Shown: positions 1-7,581 of the stretch, one piece after another
How the letters are laid out: every line of letters starts with the position of its first letter
Numbering within the stretch: the stretch's first letter is position 1
Position numbers and translations under genes: made by a program
Source: Flagellimonas yonaguniensis
GTDB taxonomy: Bacteria > Bacteroidota > Bacteroidia > Flavobacteriales > Flavobacteriaceae
Length of the DNA stretch: 64,000 nucleotides
Assembly: GCF_029193885.1 (NCBI RefSeq)
Contig: NZ_JARFVB010000001.1
Coordinates: 248,001 to 312,000, forward strand
Direction of reading: 5' to 3'
Notes under the pieces: generated by a model
Database searches by the model: none
What the model saw: only the letters and a program-made list of their open reading frames with translations
What the model was told of the DNA's origin: nothing

Positions 1-498
1 TAAAAACAGGTTTTTTCCAACCATTAGCGGCGAGGAAAATTTATGATAACTTTCCCATTTCGGGGTTTCTGCTATCAGTTTTATTTCCCTGGAAATATTG
101 GATGTATCGTGTAATCCATCTATCTCCGGTAATTTATCAATTGCCTTGGTCAGATCTTCTTTAGAAAGGTAACTCATCAGGTGTTGATTTTCATGCATAT
201 CTTTTACCAATGCATCTCTTGCGAGAGAATCCGCTTTTTTGTAGAACAAGGAGAGCTTGGTAGCTTTGATAATGTTAGAATACCTAGAACTATCTTTCCG
301 TTCAAGTTGTCCACTTTTGATTCTAGCCTCAATTATTCTATTTTTCCAATCCGAAACTAAAGTATCACGTGAAATTATATCTGTAATCAATTCGTAATAG
401 GCCAAATCACCGACTACGTTTTGATGTTGTGCTTTACATGATGTCAAACTAATTGCACTCACTGCCAATAGCAAGAATATCGAAATTTGCAATCTCAT
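1..498 (-). CDS. Lipoprotein, 3' end beyond the window
   Basis: Open frame from the ATG at 498 to the window edge with no stop, so about 166 residues are visible and the C terminus is missing. It begins with a hydrophobic signal and a lipobox (LTSC, Cys21), so it should be a membrane-anchored lipoprotein. The mature part is rich in Lys, Asp and Ser and mostly helical in appearance; I do not recognise a family. It overlaps the preceding reading frame (449-823) by 50 bases, which suggests translational coupling. By position it corresponds to the small exported protein of the neighbouring cassette (1259-1801), so it may be the partner of the effector-like C-terminal module upstream. That role is inference. 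Confidence 0.75.
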   Translation of the reverse strand, partial: MRLQISIFLLLAVSAISLTSCKAQHQNVVGDLAYYELITDIISRDTLVSDWKNRIIEARIKSGQLERKDSSRYSNIIKATKLSLFYKKADSLARDALVKDMHENQHLMSYLSKEDLTKAIDKLPEIDGLHDTSNISREIKLIAETPKWESYHKFSSPLMVGKNLFL

Positions 499-823
499 AA
501 TCAATGATATTTTCATAAGTTTCTTTAAGGTTTTGGTCCATTACAGTCCATGCAATGGAATCATCAAGACCAATCCATGCCATTGCTTCTGCCTGAATCA
601 TATTTATATTATATCCCTTATTTGAAGAAAAGCTTTCAATATATTCTGCCATTGTTTCAATCAAATTAGACATAATTTCATGTTGAGTGTAAGCTAATTC
701 GTTCGGAGGGAGCGGACCTCCATTACTTTCTGCAACAACCTTTGACCACTGGTCTGCCAAAATAGAAAAATCAACGTTGGGGTCATCAGGCGCAATGTTC
801 ATTTTATCCAATTGATAAAACAT
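449..823 (-). pseudogene. C-terminal module of a broken lipoprotein effector
   Basis: A 124-codon frame from an ATG at 823, acidic, with no signal peptide. It is in a different frame from the lipoprotein start just upstream (804-962), so it looks like the detached 3' module of a larger protein. It contains TQHEIM followed by an Ile/Leu-rich helix and then AEAMAWIGLDDSIAW. I recall a similar pattern (H..M, then LAWGGL..T.AW) at the C terminus of many secreted Bacteroidota proteins of unknown function. It could still be translated alone from the ATG at 823 or from the internal ATG at residue 8. Whether it is functional is unknown. Confidence 0.5.
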
Positions 824-962
824 CAATGGTCAATGCCATTATCTGTACATTCTTATCCGCCGTTTCTTGGATTGGTTCAAGATTGTGTGCCTCTTCCTTT
901 TGGCAGTTCCAGCCCAAGGGGGTCAATAGCATCACGAAGAGCAGGTTCTTCAATCGTTTCAT
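804..962 (-). pseudogene. Truncated N terminus of the lipoprotein effector (paralogue of 1804-3054)
   Basis: Fifty-two codons starting at the ATG at 962 and ending in TAA at 804-806. The residues MKRLKNLL, the lipobox Cys20, EPIQE, ADKNV and ALTID match the first 50 residues of the intact lipoprotein encoded at 1804-3054. Similarity stops right after ALTID, where the frame runs into an early stop while a different C-terminal module continues in the +1 frame. This is a lipoprotein start joined out of frame to another C terminus, by deletion or by recombination followed by frameshift. Confidence 0.75.
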
Positions 963-1232
963 TACTTGTCAAGTTTTAAGAATTAATAAGACCTGGGAGG
1001 TCTAAAAAAATCATCGCAACAAATGGTATACAGCCGTTTTGGACGTACCCTTTTATGCTGCACTCAACAAGTAATGGGGATTTGTACTAGGACTAAACTA
1101 ATGACTTTAATCCAAATCGCATTGGGGCAAAACCTTAAAAAAACTGGGGTTTTTCCAGAATTGTTTGGAAAATAGGGGGGGAATGAGCTGTAAAACTAAC
1201 AAAAAAGCCACCGATGCGGTGGCCTTTTAATA
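822..1232 (-). repeat. Leader/start repeat, copy 1
   Basis: This stretch covers the lipoprotein start, its roughly 240-base upstream region and a terminator. It aligns along its length with 2914-3330. A 34-base block at 1052-1085 is identical to 3142-3175, and other blocks (for example CTTGTCAAGTTTTAA next to the ATG) are near-identical. Apart from this repeat I see no gene between 963 and 1258. The 5' leader is long for a Bacteroidota gene and may carry a promoter or regulatory RNA, but I see no clear TAnnTTTG box in it. Confidence 0.85.
1201..1230 (-). terminator. Rho-independent terminator after 1259-1801
   Basis: Read on the minus strand: a perfect 7-bp GC-rich stem (1207-1213 with 1217-1223), a 3-base loop and a run of T. 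It lies 29 bases past the stop codon of the exported protein at 1259-1801. The same hairpin type occurs in leader copy 2 (3297-3323), so the terminator is part of the duplicated segment. Confidence 0.85.
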
Positions 1233-1258
1233 TTAATGAATGGTTATTTTAACTCTAT

Positions 1259-1801
1259 TTATTTGATTGTATCTTTTGTAAATGGAATATCCCCTATCGT
1301 CAATTCTGTTCTGTTGCTTTCCCTGATAATGGATAACATCATCTTCAATTCAGGATTATCCCATATAATAAATAAAGGGTCGTCCCCAATGCCACACTTC
1401 TTTAAGGTGCTTTTAGTCTCGGTGGACGTTGTTCCATTAACTTGTATAACCTTTCTTTGGGTTTCAATTTCATGCTTAAGCATTAGATCGGCCTTTCCAA
1501 ATTCAAGTGCCAAAAACCGATAGAATTCTTCATCCACAACACCTTGAAAATCGGTCATTAACTGTTTTATAACTCCCTCCTCATCGGTCTTTACCAAAAT
1601 ATGTTTCAATGGTTTGGTATAAAACTCCTGCTTGGCACCAGTAATCAAATAGGTAATTGAACCTGAATTACCCACCGAATCAAGCACTTTGAATTCGAAA
1701 GGAACATTCAATAGGTTCTTACCTATCATGTTTTCGATTTTCATATTTTGGTAAAACGTATTAAAGCAAAATACTATGGTAAAAAGAAATAAATTTTTCA
1801 T
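1259..1801 (-). CDS. Exported small protein, possible partner of the upstream lipoprotein
   Basis: 180 residues with an N-terminal hydrophobic signal (KNLFLFTIVFCFNTF) and no clear lipobox, so probably periplasmic or membrane-anchored. The body has alternating charged and hydrophobic segments; I do not recognise a family. The ATG lies 2 bases after the stop of the 416-residue lipoprotein, so the two are co-transcribed and probably co-translated, and a terminator follows directly. The order large secreted protein with variable C terminus followed by a small exported protein resembles effector-immunity or effector-accessory pairs. Only the layout supports that reading. Confidence 0.75.
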   Translation of the reverse strand: MKNLFLFTIVFCFNTFYQNMKIENMIGKNLLNVPFEFKVLDSVGNSGSITYLITGAKQEFYTKPLKHILVKTDEEGVIKQLMTDFQGVVDEEFYRFLALEFGKADLMLKHEIETQRKVIQVNGTTSTETKSTLKKCGIGDDPLFIIWDNPELKMMLSIIRESNRTELTIGDIPFTKDTIK

Positions 1802-1803
1802 AC

Positions 1804-3054
1804 CTAAGTACTACAATCAGTTTTATCCCAAACCCAATCTTCTGTATAAGGAGCCAAATTGTTGATTGGAAATGGGGCATTCTTGCTAAAATCTCCTCCT
1901 ATTGCCTTCATAGCTGATTTGATATTCTTTTCCCATTCATAAATTAGCATATTAGGATTTGACAAAAACCAAGCCTTCGTTACAAGATTAGCCTGATGTA
2001 ACGCTGTTGCCGTAGCATTCGCAGCTTTACCATTTGTCCAGTATTTAGGCATAGTAAAATATGATTTGGTAATATTGAGATGAAATGAATGAGTAAATGG
2101 ACCATTATCGTCAATACCCGCTGCTACAAAGATATTTTGAATATTCGACACACCAGCCCCCTTTACCAAACTTCCGTCAGCATATTCAAAACTTTGACAA
2201 CTCGGGATTAATATTACATCTTCCTCCTCATTAATTGGCAGTAGTGTTTCCTCCTCGGGGCAGTCGGCGCTCTTGCCCGTAAGGGAAAAGGCCTTTAAAA
2301 TGCCATCTTCCCCATAGTTGCCGAACTTACCCTCCCCGATCTCCACAAAGGGCTCAGTATTGTCACCGTTGCCCCCTCCATTGTCTGGCGCATAGGTGTT
2401 CCAATAGTCATAGTAACTGCCGGGGTCGTGGTCGGTTCCATTACCTTGGTTATTGCCCTCTTCGTTGTTGCTATTATTCCCTCCGCCACCTTCGTCTTGA
2501 TCTCCATTGGTATCCAGTTGCAAACAGGGCTCGGGTTCGCTGCCCATTTTACCGTTCTGGTCCATCTGCAGGCCAAAGGCTTCCAAGCTATATACCTCTA
2601 TGGTTCCCTTGAACGGTTTTTCCTGTCGTGGGCCCATCACATACTCCCGCCAGTAGTCCTTCTCCACCTCGTAGCGTAGCACAAAGGGCTCTTTTTGTAT
2701 ACCATCGTGGGTCCGTTTGGACACCACATTGTAAAATACGTTGTGTGGCGTACCCGGTACATACATCCGCAGGGAGTATGTGGTATTACCCACCGAGTCC
2801 GTAACGGCCAGTACGCGGCTACCGTCCAGCACCGCGTCATCGCCATTGTTCTTTGAGGCCCATTCCACTTTAGAGTTCTGCTGTTCTATGGAGCCCGAGA
2901 GGCCCGGTAACTCATCAATGGTCAATGCCTTTAGCAGTACATTTTTATCTTCCGCTTCTTGGATAGGTTCAGGGTAGTTGGTCTCTTCTTTTCCACAATT
3001 AAGGGCCAATAGGGCCAATAGCACCATGGGCAGTAGGTTCTTCAGACGTTTCAT
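1804..3054 (-). CDS. Lipoprotein with low-complexity linker and distinct C-terminal module
   Basis: 416 residues. A signal peptide ends in a lipobox with Cys20. Residues 21-180 form a first domain that is shared, at least for its first 50 residues, with the broken copy at 804-962. A Gly/Asn/Asp/Glu-rich linker spans about 185-240, and residues from about 286 to 416 form a separate Cys-containing module (SCQSF near its start, TDCST at the end) with WTNGKAANATATALHQAN. I recall similar C termini in other Bacteroidota secreted proteins, but no function. Conserved export part, linker, swappable C terminus and adjacent small partner together look like a polymorphic effector; this is inference. The linker codons are markedly GC-richer than the flanks. 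Confidence 0.8.
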   Translation of the reverse strand: MKRLKNLLPMVLLALLALNCGKEETNYPEPIQEAEDKNVLLKALTIDELPGLSGSIEQQNSKVEWASKNNGDDAVLDGSRVLAVTDSVGNTTYSLRMYVPGTPHNVFYNVVSKRTHDGIQKEPFVLRYEVEKDYWREYVMGPRQEKPFKGTIEVYSLEAFGLQMDQNGKMGSEPEPCLQLDTNGDQDEGGGGNNSNNEEGNNQGNGTDHDPGSYYDYWNTYAPDNGGGNGDNTEPFVEIGEGKFGNYGEDGILKAFSLTGKSADCPEEETLLPINEEEDVILIPSCQSFEYADGSLVKGAGVSNIQNIFVAAGIDDNGPFTHSFHLNITKSYFTMPKYWTNGKAANATATALHQANLVTKAWFLSNPNMLIYEWEKNIKSAMKAIGGDFSKNAPFPINNLAPYTEDWVWDKTDCST

Positions 3055-3330
3055 TGCTTGTCAAGTTTTAAAGTTCATAAGATCTGGGAGATCTAAAAAA
3101 TCATGGCAACACATCGCATACGGCCACTCTGGCCATACACCTTTATGCTGCACTCAACAAGTAATGGGGATTTGTGTTGGGACTAAACTAACAACTTTAT
3201 TCGACTTTGCATTGGACGAAAACCTTAAAAAAATCGGGGTTTTTCCGTAATTGCTTTATGCAAACGGGAAAATGGGCTGAAAAAGACACAAAACAAAAAG
3301 GCCACCGAATTCGGTGGCCTTTAAATATTG
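2914..3330 (-). repeat. Leader/start repeat, copy 2
   Basis: Second copy of the repeat described at 822-1232: lipoprotein start, long leader and terminator, offset about 2.09 kb. The 34 bases at 3142-3175 are identical to copy 1. The leader also has an inverted repeat around 3121-3134 (GGCCA, 3-base loop, TGGCC) that is degenerate in copy 1. The gene-free stretch 3055-3397 contains this leader, the terminator and a duplicated fragment of the atpG end, and nothing else I can identify. Confidence 0.85.
3297..3323 (-). terminator. Terminator downstream of atpG
   Basis: Perfect palindrome of about 24 bases centred on GAATTC, with flanking A and T tracts, so it can act in both orientations. On the minus strand it terminates the ATP synthase operon about 75 bases past the atpG stop and insulates it from the lipoprotein cassette. 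Confidence 0.85.
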
Positions 3331-3343
3331 ACTAGGCTATGTT

Positions 3344-3417
3344 TTAGTTGTTCAACGCCTCTGTTATTGAATATTTAGCCTCACTCTTTGGCTCGGCTTA
3401 ATTGTTCAACGCCTCTG
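3344..3417 (-). repeat. Duplicated 3' end of atpG
   Basis: The last 20 bases of atpG (3398-3417, encoding EALNN and the stop) recur at 3344-3363 with one mismatch, offset by 54 bases. Since 54 is a multiple of 3, the second copy is in frame: past the atpG stop the frame reads AEPKSEAKYSITEALNN and stops again. It looks like a small tandem duplication or an eroded C-terminal extension. Confidence 0.85.
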
Positions 3418-4258
3418 CTCCACCAACAATTTCCAGGATTTCGTTGGTAATCGCTGCCTGACGGGCTTTGTTGTAGGTAAGGGTCAGTTCATCTTTCAAC
3501 TCACCTGCGTTATCAGTTGCTTTGTGCATGGCTGTCATACGGGCTCCGTGCTCGCTCGCAAAGGAATCCCTGATTGCCTTGAATAATTGTGTCTTCAAGG
3601 ATTTAGGTATCAATTCCTTTACGATTTCCACTTTGGATGGTTCAAATATGTAATCGGCAGCAATGGCTTCATCTTCCTCTGCTCCAACGATGGGCAAGAA
3701 CTGTTCGGTCATTACAATTTGCGTAGCTGCATTCTTGAACTTGTTGTACACCAACTCGATTTTATCGTAATCGCCCTTGGTAAACAAACGCATCAGTAGT
3801 TCGGCAATCTCAGCAACGTTGTCAAAGGTCAAATCATCATACACTTTGCTCTGGTCACCCAAAATGGTGTGCTTTTTTTTGAGAATGTCGTGTCCTTTCT
3901 TACCAATGGTGTAGAAGTCAACTTGCTTGCCTGGGTACGTATTGGACACTAAATTGTTGCTCTGCTTAATGATATTGGAATTGAATCCGCCACAAAGACC
4001 TCTATTGGAAGTAATGGCAACCACCAATACCTTGTTTACGGGTCTTTTGTCTGCATACTCGCTTCCCCCGTCTCCTTCCAAACTAGCACTAAGCCCTTGC
4101 AGGAGCTCGGTCAGCTTATCGGAATACGGACGCATCGCTGTAATAGCATCCTGAGCCTTTTTCAACTTTGCAGCAGAAACCATTTTCATGGCACTGGTAA
4201 TCTGCATCGTTGATGAGATGGATGATATCCTGTTACGTATTTCCTTTAGATTCGCCAT
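3398..4258 (-). CDS. atpG: ATP synthase gamma subunit
   Basis: 286 residues, normal length for F1 gamma, the central rotor shaft of F1Fo ATP synthase. The N-terminal helix has the family pattern (IRNRISSISSTMQITSAMKMV) and the central region has NRGLCGGFN. The C terminus has the conserved TDNAGELKDEL and ARQAAITNEILEIVGGAEA. It is the last gene of the minus-strand atp operon and is followed by a terminator. Unusually, it is separated from atpA by a four-helix-bundle gene (4289-4627), and its last codons are duplicated downstream. Confidence 0.98.
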   Translation of the reverse strand: MANLKEIRNRISSISSTMQITSAMKMVSAAKLKKAQDAITAMRPYSDKLTELLQGLSASLEGDGGSEYADKRPVNKVLVVAITSNRGLCGGFNSNIIKQSNNLVSNTYPGKQVDFYTIGKKGHDILKKKHTILGDQSKVYDDLTFDNVAEIAELLMRLFTKGDYDKIELVYNKFKNAATQIVMTEQFLPIVGAEEDEAIAADYIFEPSKVEIVKELIPKSLKTQLFKAIRDSFASEHGARMTAMHKATDNAGELKDELTLTYNKARQAAITNEILEIVGGAEALNN

Positions 4259-4272
4259 TGTTTTAAATTATG

Positions 4273-4652
4273 GGTTATGAGTGCTGAGTTATGAGTTTTT
4301 GACTATTGCCACAATGATTCTTATTAACTCTTCACACCTATCCATCAAATCCTTGGGGACTTCTCTGCCAGTCGCTTCTAAAATCTCAAGCCAATACTTT
4401 GTTTCGTCAGCTTCTTTTAGGGCAATCCCAAATTTATTTTTAAAATCCTTTGTGCTAACCCCTCTTTGTGCTTCCCTAGTGTTTGCGCCAATACTGGTGC
4501 CACTTTTCAACAATTGAGAGGCTATCTCAAAATCCTTTTTAATCTTTAATTCATCACAGTAATGAACAATCTTACAAGCAAACTCGAAACTTTTAATTCT
4601 TACAGGACTCGTTTCAAGCTTTCCCATAACCCATCACTCTGAACTCTTAACC
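4273..4652. repeat. Imperfect inverted repeat bracketing the four-helix-bundle gene
   Basis: The 23 bases at 4273-4295 match the reverse complement of 4630-4652 at 18 positions. A perfect 10-base core (ATGGGTTATG at 4270-4279, its complement at 4625-4634) lies inside or next to each arm. The arms form the intergenic spacers to atpG and atpA. They also contribute the stop codon of the inserted gene (4289-4291), the stop of atpA (4647-4649) and part of the start of the inserted gene. Confidence 0.7.
4289..4627 (-). CDS. Four-helix-bundle protein (23S rRNA intervening-sequence protein type)
   Basis: 112 residues, the usual size for this family. It shows IKSFEFACKIVHYCDELK in helix 1, the hallmark SGTSIGANTREAQ, then EADETKYWLEILEA and a C-terminal helix ending DRCEELIRIIVAIVKNS. 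These proteins form pentamers of helical bundles and are found in intervening sequences of 23S rRNA genes and scattered as small inserted genes in Bacteroidota; their function is unclear. Here it sits in the same orientation between atpA (20 bases) and atpG (30 bases), bracketed by inverted repeats, so it looks like a mobile insertion tolerated in an essential operon. Confidence 0.9.
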   Translation of the reverse strand: MGKLETSPVRIKSFEFACKIVHYCDELKIKKDFEIASQLLKSGTSIGANTREAQRGVSTKDFKNKFGIALKEADETKYWLEILEATGREVPKDLMDRCEELIRIIVAIVKNS

Positions 4653-6227
4653 TTTGTACTTGCTTGAAAGATCCTTGCAAACAGCAGTCAATGTATCGGT
4701 AACCTCATCGGTCAATTTACCGGCTTTAAGCGTATCCAAAACATCTCTGTGCTTGGCGTTCAAGAACTCCAAGTAATCTTTTTCAAATTCTTTTACCTTG
4801 TCCACAGGAACATCCCTCAACAAGTTCTTGGAACCTGCAAAGATGATGGCCACCTGATCTTCCACGGTAAATGGATCGTTCTGACCTTGTTTCAAGATCT
4901 CCACATTTCTACGACCTTTTTCAATAACGTTCAAGGTAGCAGCATCCAAATCGGAACCGAACTTGGCAAAGGCTTCCAATTCACGGAACTGGGCCTGGTC
5001 AAGTTTCAAAGTACCTGCTACTTTCTTCATGGACTTGATCTGCGCAGAACCACCCACACGTGATACGGAGATACCTACGTTAATCGCAGGACGAACCCCT
5101 TGGTTGAACAAGTCTTGCTCCAAGAATATCTGACCATCGGTAATGGAAATTACGTTGGTCGGGATATATGCGGAAACATCACCTGCCTGTGTTTCGATAA
5201 TTGGAAGTGCAGTCAAAGAACCACCACCTTTTACCATGGGTTTCAATGATTCAGGAAGATCGTTCATGTTCTTTGCAATCTCATCGTCCCCGATTACTTT
5301 GGCAGCACGCTCCAACAATCTGGAGTGAAGATAGAATACATCCCCAGGGTAAGCCTCACGTCCCGGTGGTCTTCTTAAAAGCAAGGAAACCTCACGGTAA
5401 GCAACCGCCTGTTTTGACAAGTCATCATAAATGATCAAGGCTGGACGCCCTGTATCCCTAAAGTACTCACCAATAGCTGCACCTGCAAAAGGAGCATATA
5501 CCTGCATTGGTGCAGGGTCGGAAGCGTTAGCGGCAACAATGGTTGTATAGGCCAATGCACCTCTTTCTTCCAAGGTCTTGGCGATAGCGGCCACCGTTGA
5601 TGCTTTCTGACCTACGGCAACGTAGATACAGTAAACCGGTTCACCTGCATCGTAAAATTCTTTTTGGTTAAGGATGGTATCGATACAAACGGTGGTCTTA
5701 CCTGTTTGCTTATCACCGATTACCAACTCCCTTTGTCCACGACCTACTGGAATCATGGCATCAATTGCCTTGATACCTGTTTGCATAGGTTCGTCAACGG
5801 GTTGTCTAAAAATTACACCAGGAGCTTTACGTTCCAAAGGCATTTCGTAGGTTTCGCCAGCGATAGGTCCCTTACCGTCGATTGGTTTACCCAAAGTATC
5901 CACCACACGACCAACAATTCCTTCACCAACATTGATGGAAGCAATACGCTCGGTTCTTTTAACAGTTGCGCCTTCCACAATCTCTTTGGATGGGCCCAAC
6001 AATACAACACCCACGTTGTCTTCCTCCAAGTTAAGAACGATACCTTGCATACCACCCTCGAACTCCACCAATTCCCCGTACTGGGCATTGGAAAGTCCAT
6101 ATACACGGGCAATACCATCACCTACTTGCAATACGGTACCTACTTCATCCAAAGAAGCGGATGCTTCGAAACCTGATAACTGTTTTTTCAAAATTGCTGA
6201 TACCTCAGCGGCTTTTACTCCTGCCAT
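4647..6227 (-). CDS. atpA: ATP synthase alpha subunit
   Basis: 526 residues. Non-catalytic nucleotide-binding subunit of F1, alternating with beta in the hexamer. The P-loop GDKQTGKT is at residues 171-178, and GQRELVIG precedes it. The signature [17 protein letters not shown] is present in the C-terminal half. The gene starts 2 bases after the atpH stop, as part of the atp operon. The beta and epsilon genes (atpD, atpC) are not in the window, as is usual for Flavobacteriia, where they form a separate locus. Confidence 0.98.
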   Translation of the reverse strand: MAGVKAAEVSAILKKQLSGFEASASLDEVGTVLQVGDGIARVYGLSNAQYGELVEFEGGMQGIVLNLEEDNVGVVLLGPSKEIVEGATVKRTERIASINVGEGIVGRVVDTLGKPIDGKGPIAGETYEMPLERKAPGVIFRQPVDEPMQTGIKAIDAMIPVGRGQRELVIGDKQTGKTTVCIDTILNQKEFYDAGEPVYCIYVAVGQKASTVAAIAKTLEERGALAYTTIVAANASDPAPMQVYAPFAGAAIGEYFRDTGRPALIIYDDLSKQAVAYREVSLLLRRPPGREAYPGDVFYLHSRLLERAAKVIGDDEIAKNMNDLPESLKPMVKGGGSLTALPIIETQAGDVSAYIPTNVISITDGQIFLEQDLFNQGVRPAINVGISVSRVGGSAQIKSMKKVAGTLKLDQAQFRELEAFAKFGSDLDAATLNVIEKGRRNVEILKQGQNDPFTVEDQVAIIFAGSKNLLRDVPVDKVKEFEKDYLEFLNAKHRDVLDTLKAGKLTDEVTDTLTAVCKDLSSKYKG

Positions 6228-6229
6228 TT

Positions 6230-6769
6230 TTATAGACTATTTGTAAATTCTCTTTTTAATCCGTTCAATTTGTTTGCGATGCTAGCATCGTATTGGGTGT
6301 CTCCCACCCTTAGCACAAACCCTCCGATGATACTTTCATCGATTTTATTTTCAAGGGTAACCTTGTTTCCGGTTGCCTTGGTGACCGTTTCCAAAATTTT
6401 CTTCTCCAAATCTGAAGTCAATGGAACGGCAGTTGTTACGTAAGCTACTTCCTCGCCCTTCAATTTTTCGTGAAGAATGATATACTTATAGGCTACTTCC
6501 TGCAACATTGCTATTCGCTTGTTGCTGATCATAGTTTGAAGAAGACCTTTGGTAATCTCGTTTGCACCTTTGAAGATTTCCAACAAGGTGTTCTTTTTAA
6601 CCTCAGCTTTAATAATGGGGCTCTCCAATACATTTTGAAGCTCCACATTTTCAGCTAGGGTCGCAGCAATTTCGCGCATGTCCTTTTCAACGGCATCAGC
6701 CGCTTTCTTTTCAACAGCGAAATCCAAAGTTGCTTTGGCGTATCGTATGGCTGCCCTGTTCTGGTTCAT
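6230..6769 (-). CDS. atpH: ATP synthase delta subunit (OSCP)
   Basis: 179 residues, typical length. Peripheral-stalk subunit joining the top of F1 to the b subunit. The N terminus has [17 protein letters not shown], matching the delta/OSCP start pattern, and the C-terminal part contains [22 protein letters not shown], the conserved delta signature. It lies 3 bases after atpF and 2 before atpA, so it is tightly packed in the operon. Confidence 0.96.
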   Translation of the reverse strand: MNQNRAAIRYAKATLDFAVEKKAADAVEKDMREIAATLAENVELQNVLESPIIKAEVKKNTLLEIFKGANEITKGLLQTMISNKRIAMLQEVAYKYIILHEKLKGEEVAYVTTAVPLTSDLEKKILETVTKATGNKVTLENKIDESIIGGFVLRVGDTQYDASIANKLNGLKREFTNSL

Positions 6770-6772
6770 GCC

Positions 6773-7273
6773 TTAGTTTAATTTGATATCACCCAACATA
6801 TCGTCAACCAACTTAAGTTGCTTGTCTTTATTGGAAAGTTCTTCTTTGATTACCTTCTCTGCAATTTCCACTGAAAGATTGGCCACTTGCGATTTGATGT
6901 CGGCAACCGCAGCTTTTTTCTCAGCTTCGATAGTAGCTTGAGCTTGCTTGATTACCTTATCACCTTCAACTTGGGCTTGTTCCTTGGCTTCAGCAATGAT
7001 GCTTTCTTTGATTTCTCTAGCTTCTTTCAACAAAGCGTCTCTTTCCACTTTGGCTTCTCTCAAAAGCTTCTCGCTATCTGCAGTAACGTTCTGCATTTCC
7101 TTTTTAGCAGCCTCGGCAGCTTCAAGGGCATCTTTTATACCTTCTTCCCTTTTTTCAACGGAATTCATTATAGGTTTCCAAGCATATTTGGCCATGATAA
7201 AAATCAATACCAACATGATCAATGTTTGCATCACAAACAAGCCTGGAGAAAAATCGTTTAATAATTGTTCCAT
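6773..7273 (-). CDS. atpF: ATP synthase b subunit
   Basis: 166 residues. One N-terminal membrane helix (LFVMQTLIMLVLIFIMAKYAWKP split over about residues 11-32) is followed by a long charged alpha-helix to about residue 160, as expected for the peripheral stalk of Fo. It is preceded by a hairpin in the atpE-atpF spacer and followed directly by atpH. Confidence 0.96.
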   Translation of the reverse strand: MEQLLNDFSPGLFVMQTLIMLVLIFIMAKYAWKPIMNSVEKREEGIKDALEAAEAAKKEMQNVTADSEKLLREAKVERDALLKEAREIKESIIAEAKEQAQVEGDKVIKQAQATIEAEKKAAVADIKSQVANLSVEIAEKVIKEELSNKDKQLKLVDDMLGDIKLN

Positions 7274-7294
7274 AACTAAATTAAATTTTAAAAG

Positions 7295-7330
7295 GCTGCC
7301 GATAGATAACCAACCGTTACCATCGGCAGC
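7295..7330 (-). other. Intercistronic hairpin between atpE and atpF
   Basis: Perfect 9-bp stem (7295-7303 with 7322-7330), an 18-base loop and, on the minus strand, a T-rich tail (TTTTAAAATTT). It sits in the 78-base spacer after atpE. It may be a weak terminator or a 3' mRNA stabiliser that raises the level of atpE, whose product is needed in many copies per complex. Structure is seen; role is inferred. Confidence 0.7.
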
Positions 7331-7351
7331 TTAATGATTTTGCTTTTTGGA

Positions 7352-7564
<213 letters not shown>

Positions 7565-7581
7565 TTAAAAATAAACTCAAT

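Noticed and set aside
362..377. CACGTG with partial parS arms at the left edge
   Set aside because: Both arms diverge (TATCACGTGAAAT), and it lies in a lipoprotein coding region.
1236..1523. Plus-strand open frame opposite the exported small protein
   Set aside because: It lies antisense to 1259-1801, which has a signal peptide, operon position and terminator; the plus-strand frame has no start context or recognisable sequence.
2428..2679. Long shadow frames opposite the lipoprotein linker
   Set aside because: The GC-rich, low-complexity linker naturally keeps several frames open; no independent gene signals are present.
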